Source: Mactromeris polynyma
Taxonomy: Eukaryota; Mollusca; Bivalvia; Venerida; Mactridae
Length of the DNA stretch: 64,000 nucleotides
Direction of reading: 5' to 3'
Assembly (NCBI GenBank): GCA_032209605.1
Contig: JASFXZ010000014.1
Span: forward strand, 8,204,912 to 8,268,911
Shown here: positions 11,363-22,664 of the stretch, in pieces
How the letters are laid out: each line of letters begins with the position of its first letter
How positions within the stretch are numbered: the stretch's first letter is position 1
The notes under the pieces: model-generated
What the model was told of the DNA's origin: nothing
Seen by the model: the letters and a program-made list of their open reading frames with translations, nothing else
Databases searched by the model: none
Made by a program: the position numbers and the translations under genes

Positions 11363-14300
11363 ATGTTTGGCAACAGTATGTTTGGCCACCATATGCATAT
11401 GGCCGCACATAACACGACTAACACCGGCTTCGGGTCCGGAGGTTTTGGTCAACAAGGGCACAGCGCCTTTGACAGCAGTAAAAAGGGTTCATCTTCAAGT
11501 TTCGCATCAGGCAGTGCCCACTTGGATCCACATGGAGTAATGCATCAGGGTTATGATGGGCATGGCCACTATCATCATGGCATTCTGCGACAGAATTCAC
11601 TCCTGGGTGAAATGACTCAGTCTAAGAAGGAACGCCAAAAAGGTGTGAAGCCTTGGGCTTTTTCAAGTATCAGCTATCCCACAGGTCAGCATGGCGACGG
11701 AAGTGTCCTTGGAATGGGTTCAGCATATCACAAGCCCCTAGAAGAAGGCCATTCAAAACCTAAGTTGGTACGGCAACAATCTTTCTCTTTAGGTGAAGGG
11801 CTTGAGCGTAAAAGGGCACCAAGCTTCAGTTCCGATCCTGAAAGAATGAGAAGTAAAACTATCAGTACTTCATCCATGCCAACAAAACCTTTGTTTAACC
11901 GATCCTTATCAATCTCTGAAGATTTAACTGAACCTCAGAACATGGACCTAGCTAAGTCGTTTTTGAGAAGACAACAGTCATTGGATATTGAAAAAACAAG
12001 AAGAAAATCAATGTCTTCAGCCAAAAAACCACTTATACCAAGATTCAGCAAATTCCGAAGGTCATCAAAAACAAAGGATCATGTCACATCAGATTCTGAA
12101 ACCTCAAGCCTACATATTCCTTCCTATCGCTCAAGAGCTAACTCTTCTGAAAGTCGCAGGTCATCTAGAAGTTCAGTCAAGTCAATAAAAGAAGACAAAG
12201 AGGAACTACCAAAGCAAGACAATTCAAAAGAAAGAAATATTGAGGATGAAGCTTCACAATCGAAGTTAATACTAGGTCTGATGAACCCTGCTACCGAGGA
12301 TGATAATGTCTTTGAAAGTCACATGCCTCCACTGGATATTGATAGAAAAAGGCCTTCTGAAACATCAGAGGCCTCAACACTGCCTCTAAGGTCACATTCA
12401 CCAATAGAATCCCCAACTTTGGTGAGCAAACGGATTCATCAACTGGCTACCCCAGAACCAGACACAGCCTCTCTGAAATCAAACAGATCCGACAGAGGTC
12501 CAGTGTCCGTAAGATCCCAAATCAGTAATTCTACATCACCGATTCCACACGTGACAATAAGTGTTCCTATGAGACAACATCATGTTGATGCAACTGATGG
12601 TAACCCTGTGGAATCAGACACGTCCGAAATCTACTATGACTGCGTTAACCAAGGTCAAAAACCGTCTTCAACAATAAATGTAATGAAGGTTCCATCACCT
12701 GTGATGAGAAATAAGAAAAGATCTACGAAACGTTCAAGAGACAGATGCAGCAGCAGCACATGCACTGATGGTGAAGACACCACTTCTACCTGTGACACAC
12801 CACCAAGGTCAACATTCCGAGATGCAAAACCCAAATATCACCCGGAATATTTCAATCAGCTTGAAGTCGACAGCCCTCAAAGGGGAGAAAATGATGTTCA
12901 TGAAGTAGAAACTTTAAAAATCAGAGGGAAACACCAACCAAACTTCAGAAATATACGAAGCAATGGAGATGACTACAACGGCAGAAAATCATCAAATCCA
13001 GACATAGTTGTCCCTGTATATTCTGCTGTACTTAAAACGGAACAGAATTATTTGAAAGACAATCACAATAATGAAACTGGGACTGCCGATAGTTCAGAGA
13101 GTGGTTATGCAACAAGTAATATTCCACCGGTATCCCCAAAAAGCTATGATCATGTTAAAGTTTCACAATTTGTGAATTCATTGCCATACTATCCAGATAT
13201 TGAAGAGCATAGGTCTGAATGCAACAATGACGACATATTGATGAACGGATCTGGAACTGACAACGATAGCATTATAGAACACAAAATGACATATCCTGGT
13301 TCAGACATGGACATTGGAAGTATAAATTGTGCTAGTGGCAGTGACAGTGAAAATGAATCAATAAAATCTGAAGTTTCTTCATCAAAGTTAGAAGTGATGA
13401 AAATACTAGACAGAAGCCCAACTGATGTGCGTCAAAGAGTTATAAATTCATTATATGAGAAGAAACACATTAAACCAATCACAACTGAAGAAGAAGATCT
13501 CAACTTCATTGGAGCCACAACAACCAAACTTCGTAAGGGAAGTAATGCTTCTGAAACAGAAGTTATGAAATTGCTGAAACATGAGGAGAAAAAAGATTCC
13601 ATAGCAGAAGAACTTGATCACGAGAAACATGTAGAAGTGGACACTATGGTAGTGAGTAAAGAATTACATGGTGATGCACCTACTGAGACACAACTCGTCA
13701 AAGCAGGAGGCGACTATCACCCAACGTTCGCAGCATCCGTTATTGAAAGGTTCAGTTTCGCAAGGCAATATTCTGCATATCAAAGTAAATCAACCAAATG
13801 TGTCGATATACTTCTACATCTTCTCAATGTGATTTTGTTTCTCTCAAGTGCCGGGGTTGTGATACTAGGTGTCTGGTTGCAGTTGAAGGACTTTAATATC
13901 AATGATATCACTGCGATTCTTGGGAATAATCTGCTGCAGGTAATTGTCTATGTTGCTATATCTGGTGCTGGGGTCACTATGCTGGCAGCATTTTGTCTGT
14001 GTTGTGGTATAAGACAAGATAAAGTGGGACTTGGATTTTATGCATCAGTTCTTGTTGGCGTAGTGATAGCATTTGCTGCAGCTGCTGTGCTCAGCACAAT
14101 ATTCTCTGACAAACTAAGGGGTGTGGAGTTTCAAGTTAATTTTAAGGACCGTCTAATGTCAAAGTATGGTTTAGAAGAACAGGATATTGCAAACAAGTTT
14201 TTCACCGATGCTTGGGATGATATGCAAGTTGAGTTTGAGTGTTGTGGGGGTGAAGGTAATGAAAATGACACGGATTCCTGGGCATTGTATAGAATGAGTG

Positions 14301-15103
14301 ATTGGTTTCGTAACCATGAGAACAGGGGTATGGTATTTGTCCCGGAAAGCTGCTGTCGAAAAAATTCCAATATCAAAGTGTGCCAAGGAGGAGATCATCA
14401 TTTGCTGGGGCCACCAAGGTACGCTCCACCAAGAAATAAGTACTACCCAGACCCAAACCCGAACTTGAATTCTAATGGGTGTTACAGATACCTGTCAAAA
14501 TATCTATCAACTTTGTCCATGTATATTGCCATTGGGTGTGGAAGTCTGGCTGGACTGTATTTCTTAACTGTCATGTTAACTTGGGTGTTTTGTTTCAAAA
14601 AGAGTCAAGACTTTAATGAAAGTTTCATGGACGACTCTTACTATGACATTGAAGACGATGTGTTTAACAGTGAGGATGGTAATGTACTCCTGAATCGCGA
14701 AGCGGATGTTCATCATAAACTGGAGGAAACCAAACTGGCAAATACACCAGAGATCAAAACAAAGAACAATTCAGTGATAACTCCCACATGTAATGGAAAC
14801 CTTAAAAATAGAAACGATGTAAATATGAACCAACAAAGTGCTAATTTTGAAGACATAAATGATTACAATACTGTGAATAATGCTAGAAATGTGTACATTA
14901 CCAGAGAGAACTCGGACTCTACTGAAAGTGAAAGTGATTCGGAGTCTAGCAGTAGTTCAAGGAGTGAAGGTATCGAACGACGAAACATTTGGTTATCCTC
15001 TGCATGTACCGCAGGACATTTACTGTCTGTCGCTATCGAAGAGGAAGACAGTAATTTTGAAGATTCCGATATTAATGAATCTGATCATTCCGCTCATGTT
15101 TAG
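11363..15103 (+). CDS. tetraspanin with ~810-residue N-terminal extension
   Basis: A 1246-residue protein in one uninterrupted exon. The tetraspanin core is residues 813-1078: TM1 about 814-840, TM2 857-884, TM3 889-914, large extracellular loop about 915-1052 with the signature CCG at 960-962, a second CC at 997-998 and further Cys at 1007 and 1040 (six in all, enough for three disulfides), then TM4 1053-1078. A 168-residue acidic, Ser-rich tail follows. Residues 1-812 are low-complexity and Ser-rich: a His/Gly-rich start, then repeated basophilic motifs (RQNSL 76, RQQSF 137, RRQQSL 202, RRKSMS 213) that look like kinase or 14-3-3 sites. Typical tetraspanins are 200-350 residues with short cytoplasmic N-termini and several introns, so both the extension and the intronless layout are unusual. 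Role inferred: membrane-platform scaffold with a regulatory cytoplasmic arm. Confidence 0.9.
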   Translation: MFGNSMFGHHMHMAAHNTTNTGFGSGGFGQQGHSAFDSSKKGSSSSFASGSAHLDPHGVMHQGYDGHGHYHHGILRQNSLLGEMTQSKKERQKGVKPWAFSSISYPTGQHGDGSVLGMGSAYHKPLEEGHSKPKLVRQQSFSLGEGLERKRAPSFSSDPERMRSKTISTSSMPTKPLFNRSLSISEDLTEPQNMDLAKSFLRRQQSLDIEKTRRKSMSSAKKPLIPRFSKFRRSSKTKDHVTSDSETSSLHIPSYRSRANSSESRRSSRSSVKSIKEDKEELPKQDNSKERNIEDEASQSKLILGLMNPATEDDNVFESHMPPLDIDRKRPSETSEASTLPLRSHSPIESPTLVSKRIHQLATPEPDTASLKSNRSDRGPVSVRSQISNSTSPIPHVTISVPMRQHHVDATDGNPVESDTSEIYYDCVNQGQKPSSTINVMKVPSPVMRNKKRSTKRSRDRCSSSTCTDGEDTTSTCDTPPRSTFRDAKPKYHPEYFNQLEVDSPQRGENDVHEVETLKIRGKHQPNFRNIRSNGDDYNGRKSSNPDIVVPVYSAVLKTEQNYLKDNHNNETGTADSSESGYATSNIPPVSPKSYDHVKVSQFVNSLPYYPDIEEHRSECNNDDILMNGSGTDNDSIIEHKMTYPGSDMDIGSINCASGSDSENESIKSEVSSSKLEVMKILDRSPTDVRQRVINSLYEKKHIKPITTEEEDLNFIGATTTKLRKGSNASETEVMKLLKHEEKKDSIAEELDHEKHVEVDTMVVSKELHGDAPTETQLVKAGGDYHPTFAASVIERFSFARQYSAYQSKSTKCVDILLHLLNVILFLSSAGVVILGVWLQLKDFNINDITAILGNNLLQVIVYVAISGAGVTMLAAFCLCCGIRQDKVGLGFYASVLVGVVIAFAAAAVLSTIFSDKLRGVEFQVNFKDRLMSKYGLEEQDIANKFFTDAWDDMQVEFECCGGEGNENDTDSWALYRMSDWFRNHENRGMVFVPESCCRKNSNIKVCQGGDHHLLGPPRYAPPRNKYYPDPNPNLNSNGCYRYLSKYLSTLSMYIAIGCGSLAGLYFLTVMLTWVFCFKKSQDFNESFMDDSYYDIEDDVFNSEDGNVLLNREADVHHKLEETKLANTPEIKTKNNSVITPTCNGNLKNRNDVNMNQQSANFEDINDYNTVNNARNVYITRENSDSTESESDSESSSSSRSEGIERRNIWLSSACTAGHLLSVAIEEEDSNFEDSDINESDHSAHV

Positions 15104-15293
15104 ATAACTTTGAGAAACTTGAGATATCTTGCTCAAAACTTACTACATGTATCAATAATTGAGTTACCTGTTAGTGCTAATGAGTTTATAAGGTGGTGAA
15201 CTGAATGTGATGGATCCCTTATTTGATCTTGTTTCATATGTATATGACATTATTGTTATACAGTCCATTCAGTTATCTGACAAAACCGTGTAA

Positions 15294-15299
15294 AATAAA
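15294..15299 (+). promoter_or_regulatory. candidate polyadenylation signal, tetraspanin gene
   Basis: AATAAA, 191 bp after the stop codon and 59 bp before the hAT-like element at 15,358. It is the first canonical signal downstream. Confidence 0.5.
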
Positions 15300-15357
15300 G
15301 TACTTACTCAATCTCATACTGCGGGTCAAATAGAATAATAATCTACTTGTTTAATAG

Positions 15358-15807
15358 TAGGGATGTCAAGAATATTTGGATAGTCGAATATTCGTTTGTG
15401 TGTCCAGATATTCGAATATTGATTTGGCGTTCGAATTTTCGATAAATTATTTATTTTCAATATAAAAGCTGAATGCAATTGTATTAAAGTTCAATGACGG
15501 GCATTCTCGCATTGAATGACATATTACTGGTGACAATAATATCTACAGGTATTAATTCACATGTCATGTTGTTTGTATGGAGGCAAGAGAGATATAACAC
15601 TCTGGTGATGACACTTGAAAATATAAGTAATCGTGTGGAATTTTTACAACTCGAGTGATCAGTTTAAAACACAAAATGGATAAGCATAACGTTAAACTTG
15701 GAATTTCAAATGTATTTTATTAAATAAGAAGGTCGAATGTTCGAATATTCTTTCGGAAGGTTGACAGAATATTTGAATACCAAAATTGCCATGCGTTGAC
15801 ATCCCTA
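15358..15807. mobile_element. 450-bp hAT-type MITE with perfect 8-bp TSD
   Basis: It starts tagggatgtcaa and ends ttgacatcccta, a 12-bp perfect inverted repeat. The flanks are identical 8-mers, tttaatag, at 15,350-15,357 and 15,808-15,815. Both subterminal regions carry palindromic tcgaatattcg-like motifs. An 8-bp duplication and a TAGGG terminus are classic for hAT transposons. There is no transposase, so it is non-autonomous. Confidence 0.9.
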
Positions 15808-15815
15808 TTTAATAG

Positions 15816-17492
15816 ACCTGGTAACACTTGCTTCTCCTCCATCCTTCTTGTTTTTACTGTTGTTTCCATGAGGTCTGTGTGGGGAGGCATTGTCTTAAGT
15901 ATGTGGCATTCCCTGTACAACTTAATATTTCTTACGCTATAAACATATTTAATATACATGCAAAATTTCATCCAAAAGTAAGGCTTTTATTGATTGGAAA
16001 TGTAATATTGATATATCAAATATATTGACAATACATCTAGATATCCACCAATTCTTTTGCACAATAGCGATGACTGAATTCATTTGGTATAAGGTGTTCA
16101 AAAAAGGAACCTTATACTGTATACAAAGTATATAATGATAGAATTACAATTTTTATTCTGAAAATTTATGTAAAATCAACCATCAAGCTACTCTCTATTA
16201 GCATCGGGCGCTTATTCCAATACCTTCATATTCACGGACAGGTAGTGGAATCAAAGCGCTGTGTGAAGCGTACCATCAAGCATGCCCAGTAATGATTTTA
16301 ATGAAATTAACAAACCTCTCTGGAACAAAAATCCCCTCTGGACAAAATCCCCTTCATGAATTTTACATGTAGGACACAACACCCTCTGATATTTTTTTCC
16401 ACAGTTAAAAAACATTTCAAAATAATAACAATTTTATACTACGAAAATGTCTAACTTATACAAATTTAATTACAGCAAGTATGTTTTCAGATACAATAAT
16501 ATTTTACAAATATATGTGTATTATTCATTTCCTTAAGAAAAGGGGCCGTCTCAATGTTTACTGATAATTGTATTGCTTCTGTTTGCCTCTGAATCATAAA
16601 TCTTTTACTGAAATTATTCAATTACCTGTTGCGCTTAATGTGAAAACATGACGTCATCTTTATTGCGTTTTTTCTCAGGAACGAGGCTCAGAGAATTTGG
16701 GCCAAAAAGTCTCTGAGACTGCAACATATACTTGTGCCATGGTAGATCAGTTCAGGGGTTTTGTCAGATAGACTTGAAAGGATTTGTACTTGTACATTTT
16801 AGCCTTGTTTTTCACCGTTAAACAACCCATTCCATTGTTTGGGTAAAATTTTATTTCATGTTAGTGTATAGAATATCTGTTTTACATATATATAGTAGAT
16901 GTAGTCAATATCAATGCTAGTATAATTAATATTTATCAATCATATTCAGTATAATATTCTCAAATATGATATACTATATACAGGTTTTATCTCAATTCAT
17001 TATACACAAAATAACATTATTTATACCTCATGCTACTCTAAGTGTAATTGGTTATAAAACAATTAATTTTATTTGAAATGAACATGTAAAGTCTGTTTTT
17101 ATTATTTGAATACGTTTTGAAACAAATTGTTAGGTAATCAGCCAATGAAAACGTGTTTTGGAAAATATGGACCAATAGAAATAGTGGGCACAATAATGAT
17201 ATTGTCAAGTAATTTTGAATTTGATATATCGAAAGGTTGATACCAGGGCATACAGAGCCAAATGGTTTATTGACACCATTCTTTAAATTTTTGCGAAAAA
17301 ATATTTCAAGAAGTTTAATAATCAGACTTAATGTGTATTTGTATATAATAGGTCAATACGTACAAGCCTGGCTTTTGTATAACTTTGTGCAATCTAATAC
17401 TCCCTATGTCATGTATATCACATTTGAATTCATTGTATTTTGACAATTCGGTTAATTGCTACTTAATTGCAGGCACCTGTTGATGATTGTAC
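15816..17492. other. intergenic, one short repeat fragment
   Basis: About 15,838-15,915 matches the family-P segment (gaggtctgtgtggggaggca). The rest is AT-rich with no gene recognised. Confidence 0.45.
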
Positions 17493-17497
17493 ACAAT

Positions 17498-17741
17498 CAG
17501 GGGCATAGCTGTGGCTGAAATTGATGTGCAGGGGCCTAGTTTTAGGGGGAGGGGTTAGGGGGCATGGTCCCCAGAAAATTGTATGTAGCTTAGATCATCA
17601 GAGACATGTTTCGTTGTGTATTTTGTTCCAGTAAATATGCTTACAATAACATCATTTACATACATCAAATATCTTATTATTAGCATTTTTGAAAAAAATG
17701 TAGGATGTGGCCTACAAGGCTTATAGGAATCTACGCCCCTG
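17498..17741. mobile_element. 244-bp MITE, CAGGGGC termini, 5-bp TSD
   Basis: The ends are caggggcatagc and its near reverse complement ctacgcccctg. The flanking 5-mer acaat is duplicated at 17,493-17,497 and 17,742-17,746. The termini match the element at 39,323-39,609, which also has a 5-bp duplication. No coding sequence. Confidence 0.8.
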
Positions 17742-17749
17742 ACAATTTT

Positions 17750-18530
17750 ATCCCTTGTTTTTCAAAACGAAAATTTGAAATCAGAACAACTTACCATTAC
17801 CTGATCTGCCTTGAAGATAATTACCATAGGTCTGTGTGAGTGTTGATCAAGCTTCGAAATTTAAATGAACACAATATGTAACATAAATTAATTTTTGTGA
17901 TTCATTAATTTTTCTTTTTCTCTATACTTTTATAACTTTTTACTTCACACAAAGCAGAGTAATAGATTAAACATTTCTCAGTGACTCACACTTTTCAAAC
18001 AGTTCTTTTTTCAAAACTCAAGTACTCTTTTACGATTTTAAAGGTTTTAACCATTCTCAAGGAGTTTTCAAGACTAGCATCAAATTCAAGGACATTTCAA
18101 AGGCCTGTGGGAACCGTGACATCAAACCAATCTCAGTTAAGATCATTTTTGATATAATTAATTTGATTTTGGACCAAAAAATACTGATTTTACACAGAGA
18201 AATTCTAGGGTATTTTAAATTGTTCAGAAGAAAAGCTACATACATAACTATCAATGTTGTCAGCAAATTATCAAGAGTTTTGCTTAGTGTTGAATTTAAA
18301 CTAAAATATTCAACAACCGAACTATACTTTTTGTTCAATGTTGTAAGAATTATTTAACATAAAGGCATGTTTGTTTTGTATGTCGATTTTATGACACTCC
18401 TGGATATGAACGGTTGTCAAGGTAACCAATTTGTACATTTTGTATATTGTTTTAATGCTTTTTTTATCTTATGCATTTATGAATTTTTACACTAATAGAT
18501 TAATTATAAAGATGGAAGATTGTGTACAGT
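17750..18530. other. intergenic, nothing recognised
   Basis: AT-rich; short frames on both strands without domain signatures. Confidence 0.4.
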
Positions 18531-18533
18531 GAT

Positions 18534-18786
18534 TTCGTCTGTCTAATTCCAAAGGGGCGTATGTTGCATTTCATTACTTTCGAGAAAAACGCGATTGAAG
18601 TTTTGGAATGCTCTAGGCGAAGGCGACTTACGCCCTATTGGAATTGCATTTTACGTTCAAACTATAAGTTCTATATGATTGTAAATCAGCTCATTCTATA
18701 GAGCTTGAAAAGAGGATTCCAACGATACCCGACACTCATCTTTTTCAAAAAATGGACTTACGACCCTTTGGAATTAGACCGACGAA
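18534..18786. mobile_element. 253-bp MITE with ~28-bp inverted ends
   Basis: The left end reads ttcgtctgtctaattccaaa, then ggggcgta. The right end in reverse complement reads ttcgtcggtctaattccaaa, then gggtcgta. That is about 28 bp of inverted similarity with two mismatches. No unambiguous target-site duplication was found, so the exact boundaries could shift by a few bases. Confidence 0.75.
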
Positions 18787-18789
18787 TTT

Positions 18790-19840
18790 TGCCTATAATT
18801 GTTGAATTAAAGAAAGAAATGCAATGCCAATATGTTATACACAATTTATAGGTTTTATGACCAAAAAAACATTTATAAAAAATAAATGTCACTGAAAATT
18901 TAACAGATGGTTCGTAGTTTATAACCCTTATAAAGACCTCAAGAGCAGAAAATAGTTCAATATTCCTAAAGAATTGAAGAAAACAATGCAAGTTTATAAA
19001 AGCTTGGAGGTTTAACTTATAAGATCAATCAGTAATTATAGCTTATACAATGCAAGTGAAGATTTGTAAGCTTTTGGAAATATGTCAAATTTTCATACAA
19101 ATGTTCAATACACATCAAAGTCTCATGTTAAGATTACTATGGCTAGACCTACACTAAGACCCAAAGGTTTTTTGATTGGACATTTTTGCAGCAGAGAAAA
19201 GCATTTCATGAGCAAGCAGACAATTTAACCAGAATTAAGACTTGGTGTTTTCGAAGCAAGGAATTTATTCAAATATTATATAGGTTGAAATAGATACCAT
19301 TAAAACTTTTACATTTGGAATTTTTTAGCTATTTGTTTCCATAGCAACCAAACTGATCCCATATATTTACGAAATAAAATCCAGATTTTCAAACTGACAA
19401 ACTGACTGATAGATATAGAGCAATCCTAATAATAGTAATAATAATATTAAATTCTTTATTTTCAGAAGGTAACATATTAAGATTCACAATAAAGTTATAC
19501 ATATTATTTACAATATGGCCTTCTTTTAAAAAGATAAATAACCAAAACACACGCACAAACAAACGAGCATTCACACACGCTCACTTACAAACATTAAATT
19601 GTACATTAACATCAGTATGTCTGACAATATTTACTTTCAAATTTTCAATTACATATCATATGACAGACACTCAAATAATATATTTTAAATTTAGAAAAAA
19701 AAAATAATAATAACCATTAACTTTAAATGCATTATACAAAAATTGATATATATTAGTCATGTCCAGTTTTGTGGACAGGGAACAAACAGCACTATTAATA
19801 ATGCAATTGAATTTAAAGTATGCATGCAGACAAAATTACT
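18790..19840. other. intergenic, nothing recognised
   Basis: AT-rich, with a short taataataata microsatellite near 19,430-19,450. Confidence 0.4.
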
Positions 19841-19842
19841 AC

Positions 19843-20222
19843 GGAATCCTGTTAGGGCCATGGCATTCTCGCCCCTCGCCTTTTTAATTGACCAAGAAAG
19901 ATTCATTTGTTACATTCAGGCATCTTTTTTCTTTCAAAGTTGTAGCGAGGTGATTTGAAGACAAAAAAAGCGAGGCTCAACCACAAAATCTCGCGTTTTT
20001 TCCCCAATCACCCCTGGTTGATTCAGAGTATTGAAAAAGATGCACCGAAGTAAATGTCAAATCTCGCATTTTTTAATCAAATTTCAAATGAAAACAACAG
20101 TAGTTTTTATACAAATTATAAAGAAAAAAGATGCGAGAATGTAACAAACGAATATAGCTATTTTTTTTCTTGGTCAATTAAAAAGGCACGGGACTAGATA
20201 GCGATGGCGCTTTCAGGATTCC
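19843..20222. mobile_element. 380-bp foldback element
   Basis: The left arm (19,843 to about 19,940) and right arm (about 20,095-20,222) are inverted copies. Both contain ggaatcctg near the tip, then cctttttaattgaccaagaa, then a gttacattc and gcatctttttt segment. The right arm carries a small extra insertion (atagctat). The arms are about 100 bp each with a 150-bp centre. No coding sequence. Confidence 0.75.
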
Positions 20223-20241
20223 TTAAATCACAGCTAGTAAT

Positions 20242-20264
20242 TAGTCGGCGCCCGGCGCCGACTA
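20242..20264. repeat. perfect 23-bp GC-rich palindrome
   Basis: tagtcggcgcc, a single C, then ggcgccgacta. The two 11-bp arms are exact reverse complements. It sits 20 bp past the foldback element in otherwise AT-rich DNA. Function unknown. Confidence 0.85.
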
Positions 20265-20918
20265 TATTTGATACTGTCTAAGATATAGCCTAACTTAGGG
20301 ATCAGTTATTAAAGTAGATCGCTATTTGTTTTATGTAAAGAAGAGCGCTGTGACCAAAGCACAGGTTTAGTGATCGTGCTATGCAAAAATGTTAGTAATG
20401 TTGGTAAAAGAATCAATCAATTCATGCATAACGTTGCAATTTGGTAGCTGTAATAAAAGTATCATAAAAATATACGATAACAATAATAATAACTCCTCCT
20501 TCCACTAATTATCGAAATTGTTAACAATCTGTACCAGAGAATTGAAGCAAACTTGTTGTGTGAGTTTCCCGACCATTTATACCGTAATAAGGGCAACAAA
20601 ATGTCAAATACTGGTAACCTTTACTGTAATCTGTAAACTATCTTACAATTATGATTGCAATAATTCTGTAGAATTGGATACAAGGTAATTGTTTCCGAAA
20701 ATAACTCCAAATAAGAGATGTATCGTTACTTTACATCAGACAATTGGGAGACGTTACCACCCAACAAGAAACATGGTAGAATGCACACTAATCAGATAAT
20801 CTGCTCGGTAATTCACAACCTTTATGTGTCATCAACATAATGTAACCGCAATACCGAATACTGTCTGGTGTATAAAACATAAAACTGCGTCGAGTCCAAA
20901 CATAAGGCAATAATTACA
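20265..20918. other. intergenic, nothing recognised
   Basis: No gene, RNA or repeat identified. Confidence 0.4.
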
Positions 20919-20926
20919 AGAAATAT

Positions 20927-21159
20927 GTTTGTTTGTTTGTTTGTTTGTTTCATCGGGTTTAACACCGTTTCTCAACGATATTTCAGTTATATACGGCGGC
21001 CGGTTCACCTAACCAGTTTTTCCTGGACTGAATTCTTACCAGTACTAACTTACCCTTCCACAAGGAGCCGGCAACTTCTCCACATGTGGAGGAAAATCAA
21101 CATTTTTATCAAATTTTCATGGAAGGGTATGACCTGCTGCGACCGGGAATCGAACCTGG
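20927..21159 (-). mobile_element. SINE family A, 5'-truncated copy with TSD
   Basis: Contains the body and tail of the family but breaks off inside the B box (gggaatcgaacctgg), so the A-box half of the tRNA-like head is missing. An 8-bp duplication agaaatat flanks it at 20,919-20,926 and 21,160-21,167. The truncation therefore happened at insertion and not by later deletion. A gtttgtttgtttg run marks its 3' end. Confidence 0.85.
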
Positions 21160-21364
21160 AGAAATATCTTGAAAGAGATGGTTAGCGCAATTTAAATGCA
21201 TAGACATCAGCTTGAACAGTGATTGTACTGACATCTCATCCAAAAGGCTGCAATTCTGTCCATTAGGCCATTCATACAAATTTATTTGGTTACTTTACCC
21301 TGACCAACCAAATGATATCCACCTGACTCAAATGTTATTTGGCTGCCATGCAAACAGAGAGAAT

Positions 21365-21800
21365 ATGTAACTACGGGGAACGCCACATACACAAGACAAT
21401 ACCTCCCCACGCAGACCTCAGGAAAAACAACAATCCACAAAACATAAGGCACTTAAGGAGGTCAAACGGTACACATATTAAGGAACAGAGGCACAAGGAA
21501 CGGCCCAACAGACAATAAGGAATAATTAAGAGAATCAAAGTGGACAGTAAAAGGAGGGGGAAGGGGGAATTAATGGATGGAAAAGCTCACAGGACAATTC
21601 AAGACAACTGGCCACAATAGGCCAAAATTGGGCAGGAAACACTCTGAACACTGTATAAAGTGACAGAATTGCATAGGGGAAAGGGAGACATAAAACATTC
21701 ATAACACAAACAGAAGACTCTTTTTGTATTTAAAAATATAAAAAAATAAGAAAAATCTTCTGATTTTTTTTTTGTGAAAATAGGATGTGGGGCAGATAAC
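21365..21800 (-). repeat. dispersed repeat family P, copy
   Basis: The minus strand matches the + copy at 49,200-49,680. Shared phrases include cctcctc/cctccttaa, ttatgttttgtggattgttg, gaggtctgcgtggggaggta, aggccatt-like sequence and cactgtccactttgattctc. Other copies are at 33,510-33,920 and 62,290-62,680, with a short piece near 15,850. Class unknown; no coding frame. Confidence 0.7.
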
Positions 21801-22003
21801 CACAAGCATACCACTCTTTAATGATGGCCTAACTTATAATGAACCAGATGTTATTGGATTTCAGATTTCAATTAACTTACCATATACAACAATATTAACA
21901 ATGGATAGTAATTCAATGACGACCTGATCACATTGAGCGGATAGTATTGGACTTATGGATTTGTTTTTATAATAAAATTAGAAACCGATACACGGTGAAT
22001 GTA

Positions 22004-22186
22004 CACTGCCCTCCAGGCCGATTGACGCTGCTGCCGAGATGTGCAAATTGTTAATTCTTAACTATCCATCACAGAATTGAGATGAATAATTTTACTTCAT
22101 GGTCATGCATATTTTATTTGAATTCTGTACGAAAACGTAACGAAATTCAAAATATTCAAGTGTGAAGAAACTTTTGGATGGCAGTG
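22004..22186. mobile_element. 183-bp MITE with TA duplication
   Basis: The left terminus cactgccctcca and right terminus tggatggcagtg are inverted with one mismatch. TA lies immediately outside each end (22,002-22,003 and 22,187-22,188). The size and TA duplication fit a mariner-type non-autonomous element. Confidence 0.75.
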
Positions 22187-22199
22187 TATCGAGGGGTCA

Positions 22200-22655
22200 A
22201 AGCGAAAAGGTTCTAACTGACATTATTTCCAAAACTCACTTTTTTATATATTTGTTACACTAATGTCCATATGCATCTTATGTCAAAATATCTTGGATCT
22301 GGTTTGTCTATAAAAAGGTGAAATGAAAATTTGTCCAAAGGTTCTAAGTGAAATTTGAATTTTTTTTAAAAAGCGAAAAAGTTCTATTAGGGTTTAAAAA
22401 AGTTCTAACTGCATTAAAAAAAATAAAAATAAGGTTAAATATTGTAAATGATGCCCTTTTTATATTAGATTACATTAGTTATAATAATGTAATACTATCA
22501 GACTATGTATAGAGAGAATTATGTGGTTAAGCAGATCAGACTAACTCTACTTAACTATTATGTTCACAAAACAAAGTGAATATATAGGATAAATCTCTTA
22601 ATTAAACTTTCAATTAGTATTTGATTACATTAATTGTTAATGGTTTCCTTTGAGA
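22200..22655. other. intergenic, short local repeats
   Basis: The phrase aaaaggttctaa/aaaagttctaa recurs several times between 22,205 and 22,410, a small degenerate repeat. Nothing coding. Confidence 0.4.
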
Positions 22656-22664
22656 AGCATACTT

